Shown in pieces: positions 1-6,717 of a DNA stretch of 11,989 nt. A program made the translations under genes and the position numbers. The notes beneath the pieces are model-generated. The model was not told the DNA's origin, made no database searches, and saw nothing but the letters and a program-made list of their open reading frames with translations. The stretch is from an uncultured Corynebacterium sp. (GTDB taxonomy: Bacteria > Actinomycetota > Actinomycetes > Mycobacteriales > Mycobacteriaceae). The number at the start of each line of letters is the position of its first letter. Positions within the stretch are counted from its first letter, which is position 1. Location: contig NZ_CALUAK010000079.1 in NCBI RefSeq assembly GCF_943914015.1, forward strand, positions 1 to 11,989. Direction: 5' to 3'.

Positions 1-119
1 GAGATGTACTCAATCATGTGCCGCTGCGCCGTATTGCCGGAACGCGAGGGGGACACCAACGCTAAGATGACAACAGCGAGAACAACGATCGAGGTGAGAG
101 AGATGACAACCATAATCAT
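1..119 (-). CDS. Partial membrane protein, N-terminal 39 codons only
   Basis: An open frame begins at an ATG two bases after the polA stop codon, or at a second ATG two codons further in (position 113), and stays open to the window edge. The visible N-terminus is a strongly hydrophobic segment (residues about 3-22, rich in V, I, L and A) followed by a polar stretch with Ser, Arg, Asn, Gln and His. That fits a signal anchor or first transmembrane helix. An AGG lies about 7 bases before the second ATG, making that start slightly more likely. Tight spacing to polA suggests co-transcription and perhaps translational coupling. The family cannot be recognised from this fragment. An accidental open frame is possible, but a hydrophobic segment placed directly at a start codon and behind a gene argues for a real gene. 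Confidence 0.5.
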   Translation of the reverse strand, partial: MIMVVISLTSIVVLAVVILALVSPSRSGNTAQRHMIEYI

Positions 120-121
120 GC

Positions 122-2785
122 CTAGTGCGCCGCCTCGTCCCAGTTTTCTCCGTGGCCGGAAGATACCTCGAGTGGCACGCGGAGGGAAATCGCACCGTCC
201 ATCTCCTCGGAGACGATACGAGATACCTCATCGAGCTCGCCGGGGGCAATTTCCAGGACAAGTTCATCGTGCACCTGGAGAAGCACCCTCGACTTAAGGC
301 CTGCAAGCTTCCGGTGAACACGGACCATGGCCACCTTGATGATATCTGCCGCCGTGCCCTGAATCGGCGCGTTGAGCGCTGCTCGCTCCGCGTTTTCCCT
401 GGCAACACGGTTTGTCGAGGTGAGCTCGGGCAGGTAGCGACGGCGACCAAAAAGTGTCGATGTGTACCCATCCTTGCGTGCTTCGTCGACAACGGAACGC
501 AGGTAGTTCTTCACGCCACCGAAGCGCTCGAAATAGCTATCCATGATGGACTTGGCCTCACCTTGCGGAATATCCAGCTGGGCTGCAAGCCCATAGGAGC
601 TCAGGCCGTAGGCCAATCCGTAGCTCATCGCCTTCACCTGGCGACGCAGCTCGGGGGTTACCTCGTCAATGCCCACCTCGAACACCTTGGAGCCGACGTA
701 GTTGTGCAGGTCCTCGCCATCCTTATACGCCTGGATCAAGCCGGCGTCCTCGGACACGTGCGCCATGACACGCATCTCAATCTGCGAGTAATCGGCGGTC
801 AGAAGCGTCTCGAAACCGTCGCCAACGACGAACGCGGAGCGAACCTTCTTGCCTGCATCGGTGCGTACCGGAATGTTCTGCAGGTTGGGATCCGTGGAAG
901 ACAGTCGACCGGTAGAGGCCACCGTCTGCTTAAACGTGGTGTGGATGCGACCGTCACCACCAACGCTGCGGATCAACCCTTCGAGGGTGGTTTTCATCTT
1001 CGAGTACTCACGGTGTGCAAGCAGATGCTGCAAGAACGGGTGATCTGTTTTCTTAGCCAGCGCCTCAATTTCCTTCGCGGCGGTGGAATAGCCCGTCTTC
1101 GTCTTCTTCGTCTTGGGCAAATCGAACGTGTCGAAGAGAACGACCTGCAGCTGCTTCGGACTGGACAGGTTGAGTTTCGGGTCACCAGCAAGGTCCCGGG
1201 CTGCTTCTTCCTCCTGCGCGACAAGATCGACAAACCCATCGAGTTGTTCCTCAAGAGTATGGGTATCCACGGCAATGCCGGTATCTTCCATCTCAGCGAG
1301 AATGGTAACCAGCGGAAGCTCAAGGTCGGTGTACAGCTCGAGGGACTCGATATCAGACAGCTCATCTGTCAGCCGCGGAATGAGCTCGAGGATGGCCGTG
1401 GCCTCGATGAGCGGTGGTTCCGAGGGGGAATCGTCGAGAAGCGTCATCTGACCGTCTGCCTGGGGCAGCTGCTTTTGCAGGTGGCGTTGGTACACATCGG
1501 CGATTTCGTAGGTACGCTGGCCCGGCCGCAGCAGGTAGCCGGCAATAGCCGTGTCATGTGCGATGCCTGCGAGCGTGTAGCCACGGGACATGAGCTTGTG
1601 GTACGCCCGCTTGGCAAAGTGCAAGAACTTCGGAGCGTCTGAGCTAATCCACGCGGAGAAGGCCTTCTTGTCTTCGCCCTCCAGAGCCGAGAAGTCGACG
1701 GTCTGTGAGGTGTAGTCGGTAGCCACAAGTACGGCAAAGGTGCAGTCCCCTGCGCCCGGCTTCGGGTCACCATCGACGGCGAGCGCGATGCCCGCCTCCG
1801 CATTCTTTTCCAACCATGCAGGCAATGCTTCCGTAGCCTCGGTGACATCCGGGGCGTTTACTGTCGTTTCCTGCTCTGGGCTGTCCTCACCGAGCGCCTG
1901 CAGCACGCGCTCACGCAGGTTGACCCCGAATTGAAGTTCGTCAAAGCGGTTGGCAATCTCGGTGACATCCGCATCCTGGCGCTCCAGCTGGAGTGGTGCC
2001 ACCTCGAGTGGCAGATCTTTCACCATCTCGGTGAGCTTGCGGTTCATCGCAACCTGATCGACGCGCTCGCGCAGCGCGTTACCCACTTTGCCCTTGATCT
2101 CATCGACGTGCTCGAGGAGATTGTCCAGGGTCTCGTACTTCTTGATCCACTTGGTAGCAGTCTTCTCACCAACGCCGGGAATCTTCGGCAGATTATCGCT
2201 GGGGTCACCGCGAAGAGCAGCAAAATCCGGGTACTGCGTGGGGGTCAGGTCGTATTTCTTTTCCACCGCCGCGGGAGTCATGCGATTCAGAGTTGACACG
2301 CCTCGGGTTGGGTACAAAACGGTGACAGAGTCGTTCACGAGCTGGAAAGAGTCACGGTCACCGGTAACGATAAGGGTCTTCATCCCCTGTTTCGTTGCTG
2401 CTGTGGCAAGTGTCGCGATGATATCATCGGCCTCATAGCCGGGTTTCTCTACGGTGGTAACCCCCATCGCGTGGAGGATTTCCTTCAGGATCTCCACCTG
2501 TCCCTTGAACTCCTCCGGGGTGGGCGCGCGCTGTGCCTTGTATTCCGGGAACAGCTCATTGCGGAACGTCTCCCGAGCAACGTCGAAAGCAACGGCGAGG
2601 TGTGTCGGTTCCTCACTTGTCAAAATGTTGACAAACATGGACAAGAATCCGTAGACAGCATTCGTATGCTGGCCGCCGGTGGTGGAGAAATTCTCTGCCG
2701 GCAACGCGTAGAACGCGCGGAATGCCATGGAGTGGCCGTCGATGAGTAGGAGTGTTTTATCAGTTCCGTCAGTCACGCTACCCAC
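122..2785 (-). CDS. polA: DNA polymerase I
   Basis: Family A polymerase of 887 residues, close to mycobacterial PolA, used in Okazaki fragment maturation and excision repair. Residues about 10-300 are the 5'-3' exonuclease, with acidic motifs YEADD (117-121) and TGDRDSF (141-147) and a helix-hairpin-helix near 191-210 (GDPSDN, GVGEKTA). Residues about 320-480 correspond to a proofreading domain that looks inactive: the usual D-x-E is replaced by VDGDP (337-341), and the YxxxD motif is not seen. The polymerase domain has TGRLSS and QNIP (625-639), motif A DYSQIEMR (665-672), O-helix motif B RRQVKAMSYGLAYG (714-727) and motif C VHDELVLE (838-845). The O-helix carries Tyr where E. coli has Phe762. 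The GTG at 2785 lacks a clear ribosome binding site; a GTG three codons in (2776) has a weak GTGGG before it. It lies 15 bp behind a small exported-protein gene. Confidence 0.97.
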   Translation of the reverse strand: MGSVTDGTDKTLLLIDGHSMAFRAFYALPAENFSTTGGQHTNAVYGFLSMFVNILTSEEPTHLAVAFDVARETFRNELFPEYKAQRAPTPEEFKGQVEILKEILHAMGVTTVEKPGYEADDIIATLATAATKQGMKTLIVTGDRDSFQLVNDSVTVLYPTRGVSTLNRMTPAAVEKKYDLTPTQYPDFAALRGDPSDNLPKIPGVGEKTATKWIKKYETLDNLLEHVDEIKGKVGNALRERVDQVAMNRKLTEMVKDLPLEVAPLQLERQDADVTEIANRFDELQFGVNLRERVLQALGEDSPEQETTVNAPDVTEATEALPAWLEKNAEAGIALAVDGDPKPGAGDCTFAVLVATDYTSQTVDFSALEGEDKKAFSAWISSDAPKFLHFAKRAYHKLMSRGYTLAGIAHDTAIAGYLLRPGQRTYEIADVYQRHLQKQLPQADGQMTLLDDSPSEPPLIEATAILELIPRLTDELSDIESLELYTDLELPLVTILAEMEDTGIAVDTHTLEEQLDGFVDLVAQEEEAARDLAGDPKLNLSSPKQLQVVLFDTFDLPKTKKTKTGYSTAAKEIEALAKKTDHPFLQHLLAHREYSKMKTTLEGLIRSVGGDGRIHTTFKQTVASTGRLSSTDPNLQNIPVRTDAGKKVRSAFVVGDGFETLLTADYSQIEMRVMAHVSEDAGLIQAYKDGEDLHNYVGSKVFEVGIDEVTPELRRQVKAMSYGLAYGLSSYGLAAQLDIPQGEAKSIMDSYFERFGGVKNYLRSVVDEARKDGYTSTLFGRRRYLPELTSTNRVARENAERAALNAPIQGTAADIIKVAMVRVHRKLAGLKSRVLLQVHDELVLEIAPGELDEVSRIVSEEMDGAISLRVPLEVSSGHGENWDEAAH

Positions 2786-2800
2786 TCTAGCGCGACGGGG

Positions 2801-3274
2801 TTACAAGAATGGCAGCTGGATTGAAGGCAGCTGCGGTAGCTGTGGAACGCCATGCGCCCACACCTCGTAGGCACCGGCGACCCCCAGCAAAGCAAGGACG
2901 GCGACGAAGACAGCCTTCCCTGCTGCAAACGCCTGCACACCACGTGCGGAGTTATAGAGGATCTCCTGCTGGTCCGGTGTCGCACCGGATTCTTTGAGGA
3001 GTTTTTCCACCGTGTCCTTATTCATGAGCGCATCAGTAGGCCAAAAGCGCGGATCGAAGAAGACTGCTGTTTCATCCCCGTAGCTAATTTTTTCTCCCCA
3101 GTAAAACAAATCTGGTTGATCGCTCGATGTCGTGCTTGAAACGGCTTCGCTGGGAAACTCTGCTCCCCCATTCGTCTCTCCACCTGTTGGTGCTGGTTCA
3201 GCCGCTGATGCCGAAACTACCCCTCCCAGAAGAATGCTTGCTGCAGCAATAGTTGCAACCACCGTTTTCCCCAT
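2801..3274 (-). CDS. Small exported protein of unknown function with C-terminal membrane segment
   Basis: 157 residues. The N-terminus is a signal peptide: MGKT, a hydrophobic core VVATIAAASILLGGVV, then a likely cleavage after SASA before EPAPTGG. The mature part starts with a low-complexity Gly/Ser/Thr/Glu linker, followed by a compact region rich in Trp, Phe and Tyr (DLFYWGEKISYG, FFDPRFWPTD), a charged helix-like stretch, and a hydrophobic segment (AVFVAVLALLGVAGAYEVW). It ends in a Pro/Leu tail (PQLPQLPSIQLPFL). I do not recognise the family. A longer frame begins at a GTG at 3298, but the Shine-Dalgarno sequence AAGGAGGG lies inside that extension, eight bases before the ATG at 3274, so 3274 is chosen. 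It lies 15 bp upstream of polA on the same strand and probably shares its transcript. A cell-envelope role is inferred only from the signal peptide. Confidence 0.8.
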   Translation of the reverse strand: MGKTVVATIAAASILLGGVVSASAAEPAPTGGETNGGAEFPSEAVSSTTSSDQPDLFYWGEKISYGDETAVFFDPRFWPTDALMNKDTVEKLLKESGATPDQQEILYNSARGVQAFAAGKAVFVAVLALLGVAGAYEVWAHGVPQLPQLPSIQLPFL

Positions 3275-3282
3275 AGCCGTAG

Positions 3283-3290
3283 CCCTCCTT
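3283..3290 (-). promoter_or_regulatory. Ribosome binding site of the small exported protein
   Basis: The minus strand reads AAGGAGGG, close to the full anti-Shine-Dalgarno complement, eight bases before the ATG ending at 3274. It decides the start: the alternative GTG at 3298 lies upstream of this site. Confidence 0.85.
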
Positions 3291-3342
3291 GTCACCACTT
3301 CACGCGATTACTAGCGATTTCCTTTAGCCGTGGTTTGTGGTT

Positions 3343-3349
3343 TAGTATA
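3343..3349. promoter_or_regulatory. Shared divergent -10 region, tRNA-Leu (+) and exported protein-polA (-)
   Basis: The 7-bp core TAGTATA reads as TAGTAT on the plus strand, ending 11 bases before the tRNA-Leu 5' end, and as TATACT on the minus strand, starting about 70 bases before the exported-protein ATG. Both are good sigma-A -10 hexamers. The -35 regions are weak on both sides (plus around 3319-3325, TTCCTTT; minus around 3367-3373, inside the tRNA gene). Weak -35 boxes are common in corynebacteria. No other AT-rich hexamer is visible nearby. The motif is seen in the sequence; its use is inferred. Confidence 0.5.
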
Positions 3350-3359
3350 TTTCCTCGAG

Positions 3360-3443
3360 GCCGACATGGCGGAATTGGCAGACGCACTGCACTCAAAATG
3401 CAGCGTCCTTGCGGGCGTCCGGGTTCGACTCCCGGTGTCGGCA
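3360..3443 (+). tRNA. tRNA-Leu, anticodon CAA (reads UUG)
   Basis: Full cloverleaf of 84 nt including discriminator A3443. The acceptor stem pairs GCCGACA (3360-3366) with TGTCGGC (3436-3442). The anticodon stem pairs CTGCA (3387-3391) with TGCAG (3399-3403) around loop CTCAAAA, giving CAA at 3394-3396. The long variable arm CGTCCTTGCGGGCG is typical of a class II tRNA, and the T arm is CCGGG-TTCGACT-CCCGG. The 3' CCA is not encoded (A is followed by CATCG). The gene stands alone, with its own terminator directly downstream. Confidence 0.97.
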
Positions 3444-3453
3444 CATCGCTTGG

Positions 3454-3490
3454 AAAACCACCTGGTTGAATGTTCGACCGGGTGGTTTTT
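3454..3490. terminator. Bidirectional rho-independent terminator, tRNA-Leu / MFS gene
   Basis: AAAACCACC (3454-3462) pairs with GGTGGTTTT (3481-3489); the stem continues through a T-G wobble and GGT/ACC, for 13 pairs around a 10-base loop. The plus strand ends in TTTTT after the stem, stopping tRNA transcription. The minus strand ends in TTTTCC and lies 38 bp beyond the stop codon of the convergent MFS gene, so it can serve both. Confidence 0.9.
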
Positions 3491-3527
3491 CGTTTCAGCA
3501 ATAGTCACGGGAAGCACCAGCTGCTAC

Positions 3528-4940
3528 TCAGTCCAGCGGAACGCCCTTCTTTTCTTTTGTAAAGAGATAGGTCACCGCGCCCACAAAGAGACAGGCACCG
3601 TAGAAGGTGAAAGCCGGCTTAATCACACTCAAGGTCATGTCGCCGGCAACAGCCTGACTGCCGATGAGCCAGCCGACAATCGCGGGGCCGAGGATTTTCG
3701 CTGTAGCACCGAGCCCGTAGCCTAAGCCAAGTCCGGTGGATCGGATGGGCGTGGGGAATTGCTCAGCACCGTGTGAATTGAGAATGCCGAAAGCACCATC
3801 ACCGAACATGAGGATGATACTCACGGCGACGAAGAACTGCAGGCCGTCCCCCGGAGCGTCGGAAAACGAGGCGAGGACGCACCCACCGGTAGCGATTAGC
3901 CCCCAGATGAAGAGGACGAGCTTTCGGCCGATGATATCGGCAAGGAAAGCAGCACCAAGCCGGCCAAGAATATCAAGAAACGAGGCGAGCATAAACATGG
4001 TGGCGATTGTGCCCACCGAGTAACCAAATCCGTCTTTCAGCAGCGTCTGCCCCCACGACTGCACCGTTGTCGCGCCGAGGATAAACGAGAAGGTGCCTAT
4101 GATGACAAGGAGGAGGGACACCCAGTGCCTCGTCAATAGGACTCTGTAGGAGCCTGCCCTCGTGCTAGTGTCCGTGCCCGGACGCGTCGCGGGACCGACC
4201 TCCGGTGCGGCACCATCAACCGCGACGGACGCCGACGCGGGCGGCAACCATCCGACTTCGGACACATCCATTTCCATCGCCCAGGCAAGCGCCTGCCTGG
4301 CCTTGTAGGTCTCGCCCCGCATATGCAGGAAACGGGGAGATTCCGGCACCGTGGCCAGCCAGAACAGCAGCAGGATCGGAAGGCACCCGATGATGATGAG
4401 GATGTGCCAGTCCTCCCCAGCCACCTTCTGCGCAAGCGAGCCGAGGAAGAGACCTGCAGGAATGAACATGCTACCCAGCCCGGCAAGGAGACCGCGCTTA
4501 GAGGTAGGGACGAATTCCTGAATATACGGGATGGAGGAGATGTTCAGACCGCCAACGCCGATGCCCACACCGATACGGAGAAGGCCGAGGATGAACCATC
4601 CGCGATCCGGAACGAGCAGGGTGAGACCCGTGCAGGTGACAAAAAGAATGACGCACCACATATAGGAACGCTTGCGACCAAGTGAATCGGCAAGCCGGCC
4701 CCAGACAATCGCGCCAAGCACGTTACCCAGCCCCGCACACGCCAGGATGAAGCCGGCTTCCATGCCGGTGAGAGCCCATGGTTCGGTAAGGAGAGCCACG
4801 ACGAAGCCGATAAGGAACATATCGAAGTATTCGGCCAGGTTGCCGATGACAACAAGCCCGATGAGCGACTTCTGGTTCCGTGTGAGTGGACGTGAGTCAA
4901 GCTGCTCATATGCAGACAGCCCGGCGTGGACGTTAGTCAA
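3528..4940 (-). CDS. Major facilitator superfamily transporter (sugar/organic-acid porter type)
   Basis: A 12-helix secondary transporter of about 470 residues in the cytoplasmic membrane. Numbered from the upstream TTG at 4946, it shows the loop 2-3 signature GRLADSLGRKR (83-93) and its repeat FLADIIGRK (335-342). It also has PESPRFL (201-207) after helix 6 and EQFPTPIRSTGLG (395-407), both typical of the sugar porter and aromatic-acid/metabolite-H+ symporter families. The loop between the halves (about 225-275) is long and polar. The substrate cannot be told. No ATG start exists. TTG codons lie at 4946 and 4940; AAAGG overlapping the ATPase stop codon is 8 bases before the second, so 4940 is preferred. 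Only 11 bp separate it from the ABC ATPase gene, so it is probably the last gene of that operon and translationally coupled. Import, or export of an uptake by-product, are both possible. Confidence 0.88.
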   Translation of the reverse strand: MTNVHAGLSAYEQLDSRPLTRNQKSLIGLVVIGNLAEYFDMFLIGFVVALLTEPWALTGMEAGFILACAGLGNVLGAIVWGRLADSLGRKRSYMWCVILFVTCTGLTLLVPDRGWFILGLLRIGVGIGVGGLNISSIPYIQEFVPTSKRGLLAGLGSMFIPAGLFLGSLAQKVAGEDWHILIIIGCLPILLLFWLATVPESPRFLHMRGETYKARQALAWAMEMDVSEVGWLPPASASVAVDGAAPEVGPATRPGTDTSTRAGSYRVLLTRHWVSLLLVIIGTFSFILGATTVQSWGQTLLKDGFGYSVGTIATMFMLASFLDILGRLGAAFLADIIGRKLVLFIWGLIATGGCVLASFSDAPGDGLQFFVAVSIILMFGDGAFGILNSHGAEQFPTPIRSTGLGLGYGLGATAKILGPAIVGWLIGSQAVAGDMTLSVIKPAFTFYGACLFVGAVTYLFTKEKKGVPLD

Positions 4941-4951
4941 TACCAATGCCT

Positions 4952-5725
4952 TTACTTCTTGCGACGAATAGGGATGACCGCAGGCCGGCCAGAAACCGCT
5001 GATACGGCAACAGTGACACCATACACCCGCGAAATTGTTTCCTCCGTCAGGATCTCCTCGGCGGACGCGACCCTCAGTAGTTCGCCATGTGCAATGAGCG
5101 CCAACCGATCACCGTACTGCCCGGCAAGAGGGAGATCATGGACCGTGGCGATGACGGTGAGACCTCGAGCTGTCCGAATGTCGTCGACAAGCTCCAGAAC
5201 GTGCTGAGCGTGCCCGATGTCTAGAGCACTCGTCGGTTCATCAAGGAGAAGAATCTCCGGCTGCTGCGCGAGAGCTCTTGCAAGCGCAACAATTTGTTGC
5301 TGGCCACCGCTGAGATTACCCACGTCTGTGGACACAAGGGATTCAATTCCCAGACGTTCCACCGTTCGCCCCACCACGTCCTCGTCGTAGGCACGTGAAG
5401 TGGCGTGCGGATAGCGCCCCAACGCCACGTACTCGCGCACGGTCATCCCCGCCGGCACTGTGGGACGCTGCGGCAGGAGGGCAACCTTTCGCGCGTAAGC
5501 CTTCGTACTCCCCTTTCGCGGAACCAACCCCGCGACGCGGGCCTCACCGTCAAAAGGTATCAGCCCGCACAACGCGTGGATCAGAGTCGTTTTGCCGGAG
5601 CCGTTCGGCCCAATCACGGTTAACCACTGCCCAGCCGGAATGGCAAGCGAAACGTGGGACAGGCTGGGGACAGCCGCTCCCCGGTAGCGTACGGAGAGGT
5701 CTTTAACCTCGATGGCGGGAGTCAT
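4952..5725 (-). CDS. ATP-binding subunit of a FecE/BtuD-type (iron chelate/heme/corrinoid) ABC importer
   Basis: 257 residues, the normal length for this family. It powers uptake through the adjacent FecCD-type permease at the inner face of the membrane. Visible motifs: Walker A GPNGSGKT (39-46), Q-loop Gln86 in LLPQRP, signature LSGGQQQI (138-145), Walker B ILLLDEP (158-164), D-loop SALD (166-169) and switch His196 in ATVHD. The position after the signature Gln run is Ile, where most relatives have Arg. The C-terminal GRPAVIPIR tail resembles actinobacterial ATPases of corrinoid/heme-type systems. Its ATG overlaps the permease stop codon by four bases (ATGA), a sign of translational coupling. 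Sequence alone does not separate B12, heme and siderophore substrates. Confidence 0.9.
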   Translation of the reverse strand: MTPAIEVKDLSVRYRGAAVPSLSHVSLAIPAGQWLTVIGPNGSGKTTLIHALCGLIPFDGEARVAGLVPRKGSTKAYARKVALLPQRPTVPAGMTVREYVALGRYPHATSRAYDEDVVGRTVERLGIESLVSTDVGNLSGGQQQIVALARALAQQPEILLLDEPTSALDIGHAQHVLELVDDIRTARGLTVIATVHDLPLAGQYGDRLALIAHGELLRVASAEEILTEETISRVYGVTVAVSAVSGRPAVIPIRRKK

Positions 5726-6717
5726 CGTACCCCACCTCCTCTGGCTGCCTTGACGAGGAGGAAAAGGAAGAAGGGAGCACCGATGAAGGCGGTGACCACG
5801 CCGACGGGGAGCTCCTGCGGTGCGAGCACGCTTCTGGCGATTGTGTCGGCGGCAAGAAGAAAACCAGCGCCCACGACGAGTGTGAGTGGCAGCAAAAAAT
5901 TATGTCCGGGACCGACAATGAGCCGCAGCATGTGTGGCACAACGATGCCGACAAAGCCAATGAGTCCAGAGATGCTCACGACAGCTGAGGTGGCAAGCGT
6001 CGCTACCGCGATGAGTGCTACCCGCGCCACGTTGACGTTGATACCCAAGGACTGGACTTCAAATTCTCCCAGGGTAAGCACGTCCAGGGCTTTCCCCGCT
6101 AGGAGAATGGCGAGCCAACAAGGGATAACGACACAGGCAACAATTCCAATATCTTTCCATCTCGCGCGCCCGAGGTTTCCGAGCAACCACACATAGACTC
6201 CCTCCAGCTTCTTCAGGTCCCGAATCTGGAGATAGCTTTGCAGCGCCCCTGCGAATGCTGACACCGCGACGCCAGCAAGAATGATGACGGTGGGATGCGT
6301 TCCGGCTCCCGTGGCAACGAGGTAGGCAATTCCAACCGCCGCCATGCCGCCGATGAAGGCTGCGGGGATCACGCCAGCGCTCGATACCCCAGCCATCATC
6401 GCCGCGGTCACGCCGAGGCTCGCACCCGAGGACACACCGAGGAAGTAGGGATCAGCTAGCGGGTTATGGAAAAGAGTTTGGAACACTGCACCGGACACGG
6501 CGAGTGTGGCGCCGACGAGGAGCGCATTAACCACTCTCGGTAGACGGATCTGGGTCACAACGGCAAGATCCCGTTCGCTCAGCGTGGAGCTGCCCATGAT
6601 GTGGCCGACGAGGTCACCGAAGCCGATCCCCAGGGCGCCGGAGGATGTCGCTGCCACGGCTGCTATCAGCAGCAGCACGAGGGTCACGAGGATGACGAGT
6701 ACTTTGCGGGTTCGCAC
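5722..6717 (-). CDS. FecCD/BtuC-family permease of a metal-chelate or corrinoid ABC importer
   Basis: 331 residues with about ten hydrophobic segments, as expected for the FecCD family of type II importers, which act as homodimers. Recognisable landmarks are RLPRVVNALLVGA (58-70), NPLADPYFLGVSSGA (85-99), the ATPase-coupling segment GLIGFVGIVVPHMLR (251-265), and ELPVGVVTAFIGAPFFLFLL (302-321) near the C-terminus. The start is a GTG; the nearest Shine-Dalgarno-like AGAAGAGG lies 14 bases upstream, longer than usual, and is part of the palindrome GAGGTTACCTC (6725-6735). The gene is coupled to the downstream ATPase gene by a 4-bp overlap. It is separated from the binding-protein gene by an unusual 360-bp gap, so it may have its own promoter. 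Confidence 0.92.
   Translation of the reverse strand: MRTRKVLVILVTLVLLLIAAVAATSSGALGIGFGDLVGHIMGSSTLSERDLAVVTQIRLPRVVNALLVGATLAVSGAVFQTLFHNPLADPYFLGVSSGASLGVTAAMMAGVSSAGVIPAAFIGGMAAVGIAYLVATGAGTHPTVIILAGVAVSAFAGALQSYLQIRDLKKLEGVYVWLLGNLGRARWKDIGIVACVVIPCWLAILLAGKALDVLTLGEFEVQSLGINVNVARVALIAVATLATSAVVSISGLIGFVGIVVPHMLRLIVGPGHNFLLPLTLVVGAGFLLAADTIARSVLAPQELPVGVVTAFIGAPFFLFLLVKAARGGGVR

Noticed and set aside
125..1642. Long plus-strand open frame of 505 codons opposite polA
   Set aside because: It lies entirely antisense to the well-supported polA gene, has no recognisable domain, and is a typical high-GC antisense shadow.
3330..3725. 131-codon plus-strand open frame covering tRNA-Leu and the terminator
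   Set aside because: It reads through a tRNA and a terminator and then runs antisense to the MFS gene; not a plausible protein gene.
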